Assembly: GCA_019637195.1 (NCBI GenBank)
Contig: JAHBWA010000029.1
Span: 1 to 64,000, forward strand
Direction: 5' to 3'
Origin: Labilithrix sp.
GTDB taxonomy: Bacteria > Myxococcota_A > Polyangia > Polyangiales > Polyangiaceae
DNA length: 64,000 nucleotides
Shown: piece by piece, positions 34,901 to 42,176 of the stretch
Layout of the letters: the number at the start of each line of letters is the position of its first letter
Numbering within the stretch: position 1 is the first letter of the stretch
Made by a program: the position numbers and the translations under genes
The notes under the pieces: generated by a model
What the model was told of the DNA's origin: nothing
What the model saw: only the letters and a program-made list of their open reading frames with translations
Databases searched by the model: none

Positions 34901-37444
34901 GTCCGCGGGGAAGAGGACGAACGCCGCGAGGTAGCGCGCGAACGCCTTCTGCGGCTCCTTGACCTTGCCCTCGTAGAGGGCGGCGACCTCGCGCAAGAGC
35001 GCGAGCTTCGCGTACGCGTCCTCTTCGTGACCGAGCTTGACCTCGATGGCGTTCGCGAGGGCCTTGCTGTTGCCGGCCTGCGAGTAAATCGGGATCAGCG
35101 CCTCGGCGGCGCGGAGGTTCGACGACTCGAGCTCGAGGACCTTCTCGTAGGCGCGCGCGGCGCGATCGTTCTTCTGCTTCTTGTCCGCCCAGAGCTCGGC
35201 GATCTTGAAGAGCATCCCGATCTTGGCGTCGGAGCCGGCCTCCTTGGCCTCCTGCTGCTCGAGGACGCGGATGAACTCGTCCCACTTGCCGCTCTCGGCG
35301 TAGAAGACCTCGAGGTCGTCCCAGCGACCGAGCGCGAGGTACTTCTTCTTGAGCGCCTCCTGCGCCTTGCGATCGTTCGGCTCGATCGCGAGCAGCGCGC
35401 GCCATGCGTTGACCGCGCCCTCGTCGTTGTTCAGGCGGTCGCCGTAGATCGTCCCGAGCTTCGTGAGGATCTGGACCTTCTGCGGGTTCTCGTAGGTGAC
35501 CTCGACCTGCTTCTCGAGGACGCTGACGAGCTTGTCGAAGTCCTTGCTCCGCTCGTAGAGCCCGGCGAGCGCGCCGAGCGCCTCGGCGTTCGAGGGATCG
35601 CTGTCGAGCACCTGCTGCCAGAGCTCGATGCAGACGTCGGGCTTCTTGACGCGCTCGGTGGCGAGCTTCGCGATGTCGAGGAACTTGCGCGCGCGATCGT
35701 CGCCGTAGAGGCGCTCCGCTTCGCGGCGCTCGAGACCGAGGAGCTTCTCCCAGTCGCGACGCTTCTCGTACATCTGGCGCAGGTAATCGATCGCGCTCTG
35801 GTTCTCCGGGTCGATCGCGATGACCTGCTCGTACGCTTTGACCGCCTCCGCCTGGTTGGCGAACTTGCCCGTGTAGAGCTCGGCGGCCTTCGTGTAGAGC
35901 GCGACCTTCTCGTCCGCCTCGGGGACGATCGCCGCGAGCTGGAGGAGCGTCTTGACGTACTCGTTGTAACGCTTGTTCGCTTCCTGCTTGTCGGCGAGCG
36001 CGCGGAGCTCCGCGATCTTGCCGGGATCGCCCTCCGCGGCGGGCGCGCTGGCGGCCGCGGGGGGCGCAGCGCTGACGGCAGCCGGAGGCGCGCTCGCGGG
36101 CGGCGGGACCGACGGCGCGGGCGCAGGCCGCTCGGACGGGACGGCGGCGGCCGGGGGCGGCTCGCTCATCGCGGGCGTCGCGGGCGGCTCGGTGACCGCC
36201 GGCGCCACCCCCGCGTGATCGGTGCGACGCGCGTCGAGGCCGTCCGGCGGCGGGCTCGTCTCGTGCCGCGCGGGCGGCACGCTGAGCGCGCCGATCGGCG
36301 GCAGCGACGTCGGCGCGGGCGGCGGGCTCGTCAGCGACTCACCGATCTGCGCCTCGAACGCGCGGAGGATCGGGTGCTCGGGGTTGATCTGGCTGAGGCG
36401 CTCGAAGACCGTGCGCGCGCGGATCAAGTTGCCGAGCTGACGCCAGGCGATGGTGCCCGCCTGGGCGAGCAGGAACGTCGCGTTCCCGTTCTCGCCCGAG
36501 GTCGTGACCGCCTCCTCGGCGAGGGTGAGCACGCGATCCCAGTCGCCGCCCTTCCGGCCGTACGCGTCGCGGAGGTAATGGAACGCGCCCTCGTTCTCGG
36601 GATCGAGCTTGATCGACTCCTCGAGAAACTTCGCGCCGGTGTCGACGTTCTGATGGCGCGAGACCCAGCGCGTCCCGAACGTGAGCGCGAGGCGCGCGCG
36701 GCGCTCACGCTGGCCCTCGTTCTGGAGGAGGCGGAACTGGACGTTCTCGAGCTCGTCGAGCTTCCCGAGCTCGGCGAGCGCGCCCTCGAAGAGGGCCGCG
36801 GCCTGCTTGTCGCTGGGGTCGGAGGCGTATGCGCGCTCGAGCAACCCGACGACGGCGTCGGGCTGGAAGCGGCGCGTGATCCGCGCGGCGCGGAGGTAGA
36901 GCCGGCAGCGCTGCTCGGCGGACCCGCCGGAGGCGGACTCGGCGAGCGTGTTCACGTGCGCCTGCCACGAGCCGCTCTCGGCCTGCACGTCCTCGAGGCA
37001 CGCGCGCGCCTCGGCGTTCTCGCCGTTGCTCGTCGCGAGCGAACGAGCGTACGTGCTCGTCGCCTTGTCGTAGTCGCCGAGGTCGCAGAGCACGTCGCCG
37101 AGCTCGAGGAGCAGCTCGCTCGCGACGTGGCCTTCCTTCTGCGTGCGCAGCTCCAGCTCGAGGAGCTTCTGCACCATGTTCAACTTGCCGAGGCTCCAGT
37201 AGACGGCGCGCGCTGCCTCGAGGCTCTCGCCGAGCGCGGGATTCAGCTTGTACGCGTCCTGGAAGTGCTTCAGCGCTTTGACGCCGGAGAGGAACTTCGA
37301 CTCGAGAACCTGACCGAGGCGGAGGTGAAAGCCCGCCTTGGCTTCGTTCGCATCCGAAGACTGGATTCCCTTTTCGAGCTCTTCGACGAGCCCCTGCCAG
37401 TCGCGAACGTTTTCGAGCTGCGTGAGACGTTCCTGCAGGTCCAT
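25994..37444 (-). CDS. giant tetratricopeptide-repeat protein, GltI/AgmK-like
   Basis: 3,816 residues, start ATG at 37444 (MDLQERLTQLENVRDWQGLV). No signal peptide, so cytoplasmic. Order: TPR block 1-365, Pro/Ala/Ser linker about 365-485, then a very long TPR solenoid to about 3,500. Its repeats of about 70 residues look like ALxALxxLYxxxxRWxDLxxVYERR ... DxxKAIETYxxILELDP. A C-terminal globular domain covers about 3,540-3,816. That domain resembles an M48-type peptidase core but reads QELTFIVGKHLSYYRGEHY where HExxH is expected. Size and composition match GltI/AgmK of Myxococcus xanthus (about 3,800 residues), a cytoplasmic part of the gliding machinery. Orthology is inferred from size, repeats and the glt-like genes at 49-62 kb. 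Confidence 0.85.
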   Translation of the reverse strand: MDLQERLTQLENVRDWQGLVEELEKGIQSSDANEAKAGFHLRLGQVLESKFLSGVKALKHFQDAYKLNPALGESLEAARAVYWSLGKLNMVQKLLELELRTQKEGHVASELLLELGDVLCDLGDYDKATSTYARSLATSNGENAEARACLEDVQAESGSWQAHVNTLAESASGGSAEQRCRLYLRAARITRRFQPDAVVGLLERAYASDPSDKQAAALFEGALAELGKLDELENVQFRLLQNEGQRERRARLALTFGTRWVSRHQNVDTGAKFLEESIKLDPENEGAFHYLRDAYGRKGGDWDRVLTLAEEAVTTSGENGNATFLLAQAGTIAWRQLGNLIRARTVFERLSQINPEHPILRAFEAQIGESLTSPPPAPTSLPPIGALSVPPARHETSPPPDGLDARRTDHAGVAPAVTEPPATPAMSEPPPAAAVPSERPAPAPSVPPPASAPPAAVSAAPPAAASAPAAEGDPGKIAELRALADKQEANKRYNEYVKTLLQLAAIVPEADEKVALYTKAAELYTGKFANQAEAVKAYEQVIAIDPENQSAIDYLRQMYEKRRDWEKLLGLERREAERLYGDDRARKFLDIAKLATERVKKPDVCIELWQQVLDSDPSNAEALGALAGLYERSKDFDKLVSVLEKQVEVTYENPQKVQILTKLGTIYGDRLNNDEGAVNAWRALLAIEPNDRKAQEALKKKYLALGRWDDLEVFYAESGKWDEFIRVLEQQEAKEAGSDAKIGMLFKIAELWADKKQKNDRAARAYEKVLELESSNLRAAEALIPIYSQAGNSKALANAIEVKLGHEEDAYAKLALLREVAALYEGKVKEPQKAFARYLAAFVLFPADEQTTIDVERAAKATGQWADVEGAYRSAIEQAENSGDAGLAITLRLKLGRVLVEEMEQVDEALSAYRAVYDADSENAEALAALERLYRATSRYADLLGIYEKRRELSVDHGEKKQISYEIAKLYETEVKDLDKAIDTYIGVLEDEPTDAHALKALDVLYGQLERWEPYVDTLRRRIELDVNEGELIDLKFRLGQTLEKHTGDPAGALENYREILFLDAQHEGAREALEALLQNTELRAEAAAILENIYEERGDWPKLLVALDILAESEGGSDQRVQLLRKVARVSSEMLTDHARAFKALASALREQPHHEETRAEIERIADMSSTWKALTELYESIAENLTDAHLARSYWMRSAQIEDQALGLVDDAAKGYAHVLSLDPADAEALDALEALFTRTQRWTDLIGVIERRIEQTADPDSREQLYVRMARIYDEQLGRPDDAVTSYKRVLELDPASQTALSALDALFTRQRMWSDLAENLEAQLSLAADDEQQIALMLRLAALRETEMQQIEQAIDGYRSVLERDIGSQQALGALERLGAEPAHELVIADLLEPLYRQIGDYQKLIGAHEVQVRRSEDPARRVELLHQIAQLHEDAAADLNNAFATLARALKEEPANEQTQTQIDRVARATGRFEDLAQVYRQLGAEGVESDPALGATLTMMSARVYEGDIGNLETAIGLYTKVLDIDATHLAAAESLERLYRQTERYGDLSLILQRKAEILVEPADQKDALFQAAAIEEDVLEKPEDAIAVYKKVLAIDEDDVRALDALIKRYLGLSRWQDLLAVYERKADLVGDPDEKKRIYYQVGAVYERELGSVEQAIETYTKILELDPDDLQALSRLDVLYEQAQNWQELLGVLTRESEMCEDPNEAISFQYRIAELYEKRLDDVVRAIELYREILQRQVDHEPTLAALEGLKSGEKDPLGAAAVLEPVYEAATDWPRLISVHEVQVAHADDAFQKVDLLHRIARLYEDALENHGSAFDTYARALGLDNGNEATLQNLERLAMVVNRWPQVAALYDAELDKLGETPERFVELGLRLAQIYEVQLEDVDNAIGRYRRVVEVEPENQSAVRSLDRLYVQTERWADLAAILEREAEIGQTPDEILEFKYRLGQVQQVSLNNVDGAIAAYRDVLNAAPEHEAAAQALEGLFAGGVKQVEIAEILEPLYRAAGEWEKLVGVHEAQLAHTPANPETNNEERLAAYYRIAELFEDKLMDSVRTLDVYIRALKELPLDEKSGEEAPRLAGAIDNGWETLANAYADILGLHQDKTVQCTIGRRLAKTFEDDLGDVDKAVETYRYVLSVEELDQEALANLDRIYLSIESWADLAGVLEMRVRAPADDLELTELYARLGEVYESRLTDVANATRAFRRIFDGLDKTHDGAIQALARIYASQENWVELNGVYERELENASGDVAEAEIRAKLAHLAADRLNDPNRAIDTWKLVLDLRGEDPEALQALSNLYEQQEQWRELVDILERQYDIADSDDDRVNILTRKARTFEGKLTRDELALEDWNRVLDIDYANLAALRAIAAIRRRQGDAQELVTALHQQVDRAAAMFDGDELKEIFRELGKVYGEQLSQPYDAADAWRKLLEVGPDFEAMDALEAIYRGQEQWTDVIDVKMQRAAALEDPAAKIEEYRQVAELWRETVQEPDKATPSWQKVLEVEVAHDEAFRELEKLHTAANRWEPLIELYLGRLDTRSETADRTDLLRRIAKVFEEKLDDKNQALDALINALGEDFHDRDTAKYLERMAQGTGRWGEVIQTANNWLQEQTEAHQKIRLCLHLAKWYGDDLGHPEYAQPYYAQIVALDPNNVGALRQMGQLYRKNGNWQQLGATLTRALDVAVTDVDRKEILTELGELLDSQMSQTDQAVTHFNRALEVDGLFIPAIENLERIYASRGEKKQLVDILTRKVRALQEPSEIATTKLRIGSLHEEMSDDSRAAQTFREVIEIEPQNLQGLRGLARVYEILNQWPELVRVLETQLDVVTTERERIDILMQLANIHEEHFLKADIAAQRLEQVLEIDPNHEDAYFALERCYRKLRQWTELISVYERHISATLDRKTKVDLYGAIAQVYADEIEDTDRAIDAYRNIVDLDDVNLPALEALSKLYDKQGDASQSIDYMTRVAELTQDTKQRVESYFRIGKALDEKLGDRVSAQDRYEMALDLDPSHLPTLGALRQIATDNADYDKAARYIDQEQSYTPAPRQRARLLVELGRLREEMLGDHDSAVLAWEAGFEADPENEEAALPLVDEYIAKESWEKAEPLLDMLTRKAGKRDRGEQHSLYNKLGMVCASLQRDDKAHKAYSAAHQLDLTDQVTIRGLAEVCFRLKDWGAALTNFQKVLTSLAEDENAERAEVYFKLGAIKREQGQAKQAINNFEKALGVDSAHRDTLEALVGIYTDLKDWKQVVAYKRAILDTIVDGEERFKVLVDIADIWQDQDKNPVKAIEALEDAKDLQPDNRPLLNKMLPLYEATQNWTRMIDTIHAIADMEKDTGRRSKFIFTIAQLYRDKMGDQDRAVEMFNEALDLNPSYLEAFERINKILTAQKDWKQLERAFRKMLRRLSTANAGNPDLEFNLWHNLGLIYRDRLNDINSAIEAFKMATRYKDEPVERQILAELYETTDQLEAAVGEHSQVLQKDPLRVDPYRALYKLALKMHDYDRAWCMCAALAFLHKADEEEQRFFEDYRPRGMIQVKSRLDNEQWVKNLFHKDENIFIGKIFEMVTPAAIVAKTQALAKAKQLPALDRRFKQDPATSTVTFAKTFGWAAQVLGIQLPDLYVRNDVAGALVAVPSRPPASVAGQSVLTGYTPQELTFIVGKHLSYYRGEHYIKNLFPTLGELKVVFFSAIKIIQPEFNVPAEMAQAVNMTASEFVKYMQPVERDSLRLVVQKFIEDGAKADLKRWMQSVDVSGARAGLLLCADLEIAKKIIAAEPQLPGDLAPPDKLKELIVFSVSEQYLALRKALGIAIG

Positions 37445-37742
37445 GGATTCCCTCGGTTATCCCCAAACCGCGATTGGCATCCCAGGCCCGCTACGCGGGG
37501 CTCGGGCATGCCAACGTCGGAGTGCAAGGCTATCAAAGCCCCGCGCGGTGTGGGGTTCCTTGATCACAATCGCAGACAAGTACTTGGGCGTCGGGCCGGT
37601 CTCGCTTTTCGGCTTGACCGGTGTAGCGTCGTGTGGGCGCGGCGCGCAGGGCACCGTGTGCAACGGCCCGCCCCCTGTTCGGGGTGCGGGCCTCGCGGAG
37701 TCAGGCTCGGTGCAGCGTCGCGCGGCCGTCCCGACGTCCTTC
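37445..37742. other. non-coding leader region with strong hairpins
   Basis: The 363-bp gap 37445-37807 has no convincing gene. Near the start of the giant TPR gene lies an imperfect 41-bp hairpin at 37474-37514 (TTGGCAT ... ATGCCAA outer arms, GC-rich inner arms). A second, bulged hairpin is at 37532-37564 (ATCAA/TTGAT, CCCC/GGGG). A third is at 37666-37691 (GCCCG ... GCGGGC). The first two lie in the likely 5' leader and could shape its translation or mRNA stability. Confidence 0.5.
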
Positions 37743-37764
37743 GACCCCACCACCCCGTGGGGTC
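37743..37764 (-). terminator. terminator-like hairpin after the TPR lipoprotein gene
   Basis: GACCCCAC, 6-base loop, GTGGGGTC: a perfect 8-bp stem 44 bases past the stop of the minus-strand lipoprotein gene. There is no T-run after it, so it is either a non-canonical terminator or an mRNA-end stabiliser. Confidence 0.4.
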
Positions 37765-37807
37765 TCATGATCCGTCCAACCTTGCGGCCGTCGACGTGGA
37801 GCGACAC

Positions 37808-38725
37808 TTACTGCAGCGTGCCGCCGAGCTTCGTGGCGAGCTGCTGCGCTTGCGTGCACTGATCCGAGTAGCGCTGCGCGGCGGCGCCCTTGCAGATCAT
37901 CTTCTGGAAGGACTGGAGCTGAGCCATGGCCTCGCTCTTCTTCGGCGGGTTCGTGCTCGCATACGCCGCCCCGAGGTTGAAGAACGCGATCTGCTGGCCG
38001 GCCTCGTTGCACGGACCGCACGCCTTCTTCGCGGCCTCGTACTCGGTCAGCGCCTTCGCCGTGTCCTGCTTGCGGTCGTAGATGTCGCCGAGCAGGCTGT
38101 GGATGGTGAAGAGCGCCTTGTCCCCCTCGGTCGCGAAGGAGAGCGCCTGCGTGAGGACCTGCTCCGCCTGATCGAGGAAGTTGAGGTCCTTGTAGAGTGC
38201 AGCGAGCGGTCCGTAGAACTGCAGGACGTCGGGCTTCGTCGTGATCGCCTTCGTGTACGACTCGATCGCGCTCGCCTCGTCGTCGAGGTGGTAGTGGACC
38301 TCGGCGAGCTCGAAGTGCGCGTCGGCGATGTTGGGATCGAGCTTGATCGCCTCTTCGAGCGGCGCCTTCGCGTCGCCCCAGCCCGTCGGGCCCTTCTCCG
38401 CCTGGCGCGCCAGCGCGAGGCCGTGGAGGAAGAAGTAGTTCGCGTGCGTCGGCGCGATCTTCTCGGCCTTCGCGCACGTGGTCGCGACCTTGTCCCACTG
38501 CTCCTTCTTCAGGTAGGCGTTCGCCAGCTTCCCGAGGATCTTGTGGTTCGTCGGATCCAGGTTCGTCGCCTGCTCGTACTTCGAGATGGCGCCGTCGAGG
38601 TTGCCTGCCCTCTCCCTGTCACCTTCGTTGGCGAGGTTGACCGCCTCGATGTTGTTTCGGCTGCACCCCGAACCGAAAATCGCGAGCGCCGAGACCGCGA
38701 GAACCGTTCCCAAAACCCTCTTCAT
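37808..38725 (-). CDS. TPR lipoprotein
   Basis: 305 residues from the ATG at 38725 (MKRVLGTVLAVSALAIFGSGCS), with a lipobox at GSGC. Several TPR units follow: GDRERAGNLDGAISKYEQATNLDP, KILGKLANAYLKKEQWDKVATTCAKA, APLEEAIKLDPNIADAHFELAEVHYHLDDEASAIESY. A CGPCNEAG motif at about residue 225 and two more C-terminal cysteines could form disulfides. Probably on the periplasmic side of the outer or inner membrane. It precedes the giant TPR gene on the same strand (363-bp gap), and TPR lipoproteins are part of the Glt machinery, so a partner role is possible but unproven. Confidence 0.75.
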   Translation of the reverse strand: MKRVLGTVLAVSALAIFGSGCSRNNIEAVNLANEGDRERAGNLDGAISKYEQATNLDPTNHKILGKLANAYLKKEQWDKVATTCAKAEKIAPTHANYFFLHGLALARQAEKGPTGWGDAKAPLEEAIKLDPNIADAHFELAEVHYHLDDEASAIESYTKAITTKPDVLQFYGPLAALYKDLNFLDQAEQVLTQALSFATEGDKALFTIHSLLGDIYDRKQDTAKALTEYEAAKKACGPCNEAGQQIAFFNLGAAYASTNPPKKSEAMAQLQSFQKMICKGAAAQRYSDQCTQAQQLATKLGGTLQ

Positions 38726-38913
38726 GGCGGCGGGAGTGTAAGGGAGAGGGTCCGCCAGACAAAGAGGAATCACGGCGCGATCCCGCCCTCACCTCGGCCC
38801 AATCCGGGCGGATCTCATCCTCACGCGTCGCCTGCGGAGGATCCGGCGACGGGACCGCCGGGTCCTGATTGCGTCTCGCATCGGCGGCGGGGCTTCCCCC
38901 GCCCGGCGCACCT

Positions 38914-40788
38914 TCACCAACCGAAGCGGTAGCCGAAGGAGAAGGCCGCGCCGGACGCGTCGAGCGCCGGCCCCTTCGTCGTGCCTTCGATCTCGACCAT
39001 GTATCGCCCGCTGAGCTCGAAGACGAGCGCGCTGCGACGCTCGAGCCGCAGCTCGAGGCCCGCCGCCGCGCCCGCGCCGGCGGTGATGGAGCGACTGCTC
39101 ACCTCGGCGCTCCCGGGCCCGACGCGGCCGCGCGTCCCGAGCAGGTGCGGGCCGACGAGCACGTAAGGAGCGAGCCGCGAGGTCGCGGGCCCGAGCCGGA
39201 AGCCGAGCGGCAGCCACGCTCCGAAATAGTCGGCGCGCACCCGCACGTCCCCGAGCCCGTTGATCTCACTCGTCCCGGGCGGGGCGGCCTCGAAGAGGCC
39301 CTCCGCGCCGAGCAGCACCTCCCCCGCGCGCGTCGGTATCGCGACGCGCACGCCGAGGCTGGCGCCCACGGCCGCCTGCTCGAGCACCCGGGCGACCCGC
39401 CAGGCCGCCGTGAGCTCGAGGTGCGTCTCCGGGGCCGACGCCGCTCGATCGGCACGTCGCTCCGCGTGCTCCGCCGCCGGGCGCGGCTGCGCGTTGGCCG
39501 CTCGCTCCGTCTCGGCGGCGCCGACGCGACCGAGCGGGAGCTGCGCCAGCGCCAGGGTCGCGCGCTCGCCCGCCGCCGTCTCGCACGTCACGACACGCGC
39601 GGTCCGTCGATCGATCTCGAAGGCCGCCTGGCGCTCGGCCCCGTCGATCCCGCACGCCACGCCTGCCGGCGTGACCGTCATCCGCGTCCTCCCGCCGGGG
39701 AGCGGCGTGCCCTCCAGCGAGGCGACGACGGCGCTCGCGACCGTGCTCCATTTGCCCTCGAAGCGATCGTCGTCGATCGCGCTCGCGCGCGCGAAGTACC
39801 TCCCCGCGCGCGCCCCCTTCGCCTCGATCGTCCGGATCGAGGCCGGCACGCGCGCGTCGACGACGAGATCATCGAAGTCCGCGTCCCGCGCGAGCTGCAG
39901 GTGCCACTCCGCGGCGGCCGGGCCGGTGGGCGCGGCCGCAGGCGCGAACGCGAACGCGAGATCCACCTCCGACTCCGTCAGCGTCAGCCCCGGCGACGGC
40001 GCGCTCCAGGAAGGCGCGTCCGGCAGCGGCTTCGGCGGCGTCGGCGCCCGCCCCTTCTCCGCCTTGGAGCCGAAGCCGTCCGCGACGTCGACCGACTTCT
40101 TCTGCGCCGTCAGCCTGGACTCGCCCGCGTACACGGCGAGCCTCGTCGTCTTCTTTTCGTCGACGCTCACCTGCGCCTCTCCGGCCTTCAGCGCGACGTC
40201 GCCCGAGTCCGTGGTGACGCGCGGCGTCCCGCCCTTCCCGGCGAGCTCCGCGAGCCGCGCGCGCAGGCTCCCGGTCACGAGCGTCGCCTCGGTCGCCGCG
40301 AGCCGCGCCGCGCGCGCCTGCGTATCGCCGAGGATGACGACGAGCGTGTTCTCGCCGAGCACCAGCCGCGTCTCGTCGCGGAACATCACGTCCGCCGTCG
40401 AGCGCTCCTTCGTCCCGACGCGGTTGCCGCGGAAGAGCGGATCGTTCGGCTTGCCCGTCCTCGGCTCGGGCGCGCGGACCTCGACGACGTTCTTCGTGCG
40501 CGTCAGCCGCGCGTCGGGCCCCTCCGGCACGCTCGGCGGCTTCGGCGGGAGGAGGAGGACCCGGCCCGGCTTGAGCGAGTGCGGGGGCGGCCCCATCCCG
40601 GGGTTCGCCTCGTGGATGAGGTCGACGTGACGCGCGTCGCCGTAGAACCGCGTGGCGATCGCGGCGCAGGTGTCGCCTCGCGTCACCGTGTACCTCACGT
40701 CGGCCGTATCGGCGCGCGCCTCCGACTGGGCGAGCGACAGCGACGACGAGAGCGCGGCGACCAGGGCCCAGCGCGACAGCGACCTCAT
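38914..40788 (-). CDS. LysM-FecR protein with C-terminal outer-membrane beta-barrel-like domain
   Basis: 624 residues. Signal peptide (LVAALSSSLSLAQSEARAD). LysM at about 30-80 binds peptidoglycan (VRYTVTRGDTCAAIATRFYG, NPGMGPPPHSLKPGRVLLLPP). The FecR-type domain lies at about 105-245 (GNRVGTKERSTADVMFRDET, TDSGDVALKAGEAQVSVDE, TTRLAVYAGESRLTAQ). A beta-sandwich-like middle follows. The last 170 residues are amphipathic strands ending FSFGYRFGW, an aromatic C-terminus typical of outer-membrane barrels. It may tie outer membrane to cell wall and sense envelope state. Its ATG overlaps the kinase stop (ATGA), so the two are co-translated. The 188 bp after the previous lipoprotein gene show nothing clear. 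Confidence 0.85.
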   Translation of the reverse strand: MRSLSRWALVAALSSSLSLAQSEARADTADVRYTVTRGDTCAAIATRFYGDARHVDLIHEANPGMGPPPHSLKPGRVLLLPPKPPSVPEGPDARLTRTKNVVEVRAPEPRTGKPNDPLFRGNRVGTKERSTADVMFRDETRLVLGENTLVVILGDTQARAARLAATEATLVTGSLRARLAELAGKGGTPRVTTDSGDVALKAGEAQVSVDEKKTTRLAVYAGESRLTAQKKSVDVADGFGSKAEKGRAPTPPKPLPDAPSWSAPSPGLTLTESEVDLAFAFAPAAAPTGPAAAEWHLQLARDADFDDLVVDARVPASIRTIEAKGARAGRYFARASAIDDDRFEGKWSTVASAVVASLEGTPLPGGRTRMTVTPAGVACGIDGAERQAAFEIDRRTARVVTCETAAGERATLALAQLPLGRVGAAETERAANAQPRPAAEHAERRADRAASAPETHLELTAAWRVARVLEQAAVGASLGVRVAIPTRAGEVLLGAEGLFEAAPPGTSEINGLGDVRVRADYFGAWLPLGFRLGPATSRLAPYVLVGPHLLGTRGRVGPGSAEVSSRSITAGAGAAAGLELRLERRSALVFELSGRYMVEIEGTTKGPALDASGAAFSFGYRFGW

Positions 40789-42176
40789 GGCTTTCTCCTC
40801 TGGCGCGCCAGGATGCGCGCCACGCGCGCGCCGAGCTCGGCGTCCGCGGTCTCGATCGCGAGGATGTCGCGCGCGCCCGCGCGGATGCAGGCGCGCGTCT
40901 GCTCGACGTCACGGACGTCGACGACGATCGCCTGCGCGCCGCGCGACACCGCGCGGGACAGCTCCGCGAGGCCGTCGTCCGCCGAGACGACGACGATCTC
41001 GGCGCCCGCGCCGCCGTCGTCGGGATCCCGTGCAGCGGGCGCGATCACGGCGCCCGCGCCGCCGTCGTCGGGATCCCGTGCAGCGGGCGCGACCACGGCG
41101 CCGATCCCGGCGACCGCGAGGGCGCTGCGGAGGCGCGAGGCGCGGGAGGCGTCACCGATGCGGACCTCGACGGGAGGGTGCGCGCCCGACGTCGCGGACG
41201 CTGCGCGCGCGCTCTCGGCGGGGTCGGCGACGCGCCCGGTGACGGCGCGCTCACCCCGGCTGAGCGCGGCGACCCGCGCGCGCTCGCGCGACGCGCTCTC
41301 TGCGACCGACAGCGGATCGGTCCCGCGCGTGATCGCGGCGAGCTCGCGTCGCATCGCCTCGGCGGCGGGGCGCGCCTCGGGCGCCTTCGCCATCGCGCGC
41401 AGGACGAGATCCTCGAGCGCGCGCGGCAGCCCTGCCGGCGCGCCGCGCGAGGCGAGCGGCGGGGGCTCGACGAAGAGGTGCTGGGCCATCAGCTGCGCCG
41501 CGCTCTCGCCGTCGAACGGCGGCTTGCCCGCCAGGCACTCGTAGAGCATCACGCCGACGGAGTAGACGTCGGCCGCGCCGGTCGTCTCCTTGCCCTCGCA
41601 CTGCTCCGGCGACATGTAGTCCGGCGTCCCGTGCGCCATTCCGGTCTCGGTGAGCTTCTCGATCGACGCGTTCGGGAGCTGCACGAGCCCGAAATCGAGG
41701 AGCTTGACGTGATCCGCGGCGACGATCATCACGTTGCTCGGCTTGATGTCGCGATGGACGATCCCCGCGGCGCTCGCCACGACGAGCACCTCGAGGAGCT
41801 GATCGAAGACCGACGCGATGAACGGGAGCGACAGCGGGCCCTCCTCGATCACCGCCGCGAGCGACCTGCCGGCGACGAGCTCCATCACCATGAACGGCTC
41901 GCCGTCGTGCTCGCCGAAATCGAGGAGCGAGACGATGCACCGGTGGCGCAGGCGCGCGAGCGCGACGGCCTCCCGCCGGAAGCGCGCGCGGAGCTCGGCG
42001 GTCGACGCGAAGACCGGGTGGAGGAACTTGATCGCGACCGGCTCGTCGAGCTCCACGTGGATCGCTCGATAGATCGCGCCCATCCCGCCGCGCCCGACGA
42101 GCTCGCCGATCCGGTACTTGTCGCCGATCGTCGCGCCGGTCCGCGGCCCGACGCCGGGGTCCCCTGCGCGGATCAC
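40785..42176 (-). CDS. Ser/Thr protein kinase with pseudo-receiver C-terminal domain
   Basis: 463 residues, no membrane segment. The Hanks-type kinase domain (about 20-285) is complete: GRGGMGAIYRA, VAIKFLH, IVHRDIKPSNVMI, VKLLDFGLVQ, GTPDYMSPEQ and DVYSVGVMLYECLAGKPPF. After a linker, residues about 345-463 have receiver-like strands (VEVRIGDASRASRLRSAL, IVVVSADDG, AIVVDVRD, GARDILAIE). This region is interrupted by an exact duplication of 16 residues (VAPAARDPDDGGAGA-type). Both ends overlap neighbours by 4 bases (cyclase upstream, LysM-FecR downstream), so the three proteins are made together. Substrates are unknown; the FHA activator at the head of the operon is an obvious candidate. Confidence 0.93.
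   Translation of the reverse strand: MIRAGDPGVGPRTGATIGDKYRIGELVGRGGMGAIYRAIHVELDEPVAIKFLHPVFASTAELRARFRREAVALARLRHRCIVSLLDFGEHDGEPFMVMELVAGRSLAAVIEEGPLSLPFIASVFDQLLEVLVVASAAGIVHRDIKPSNVMIVAADHVKLLDFGLVQLPNASIEKLTETGMAHGTPDYMSPEQCEGKETTGAADVYSVGVMLYECLAGKPPFDGESAAQLMAQHLFVEPPPLASRGAPAGLPRALEDLVLRAMAKAPEARPAAEAMRRELAAITRGTDPLSVAESASRERARVAALSRGERAVTGRVADPAESARAASATSGAHPPVEVRIGDASRASRLRSALAVAGIGAVVAPAARDPDDGGAGAVIAPAARDPDDGGAGAEIVVVSADDGLAELSRAVSRGAQAIVVDVRDVEQTRACIRAGARDILAIETADAELGARVARILARQRRKP
41002..41097. repeat. 48-bp in-frame tandem duplication in kinase gene
   Basis: Two copies of a 48-bp unit (starting GCGCCCGCGCCGCCGTCGTC at 41002 and 41050), nearly base-for-base identical. They encode 16 residues repeated in the pseudo-receiver domain. 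The identity suggests a recent slippage duplication. Confidence 0.92.

Noticed and set aside
37445..37807. Possible tRNA or structured RNA between the two TPR genes
   Set aside because: Hairpins are present but no cloverleaf, anticodon arm or T-loop sequence could be fitted.
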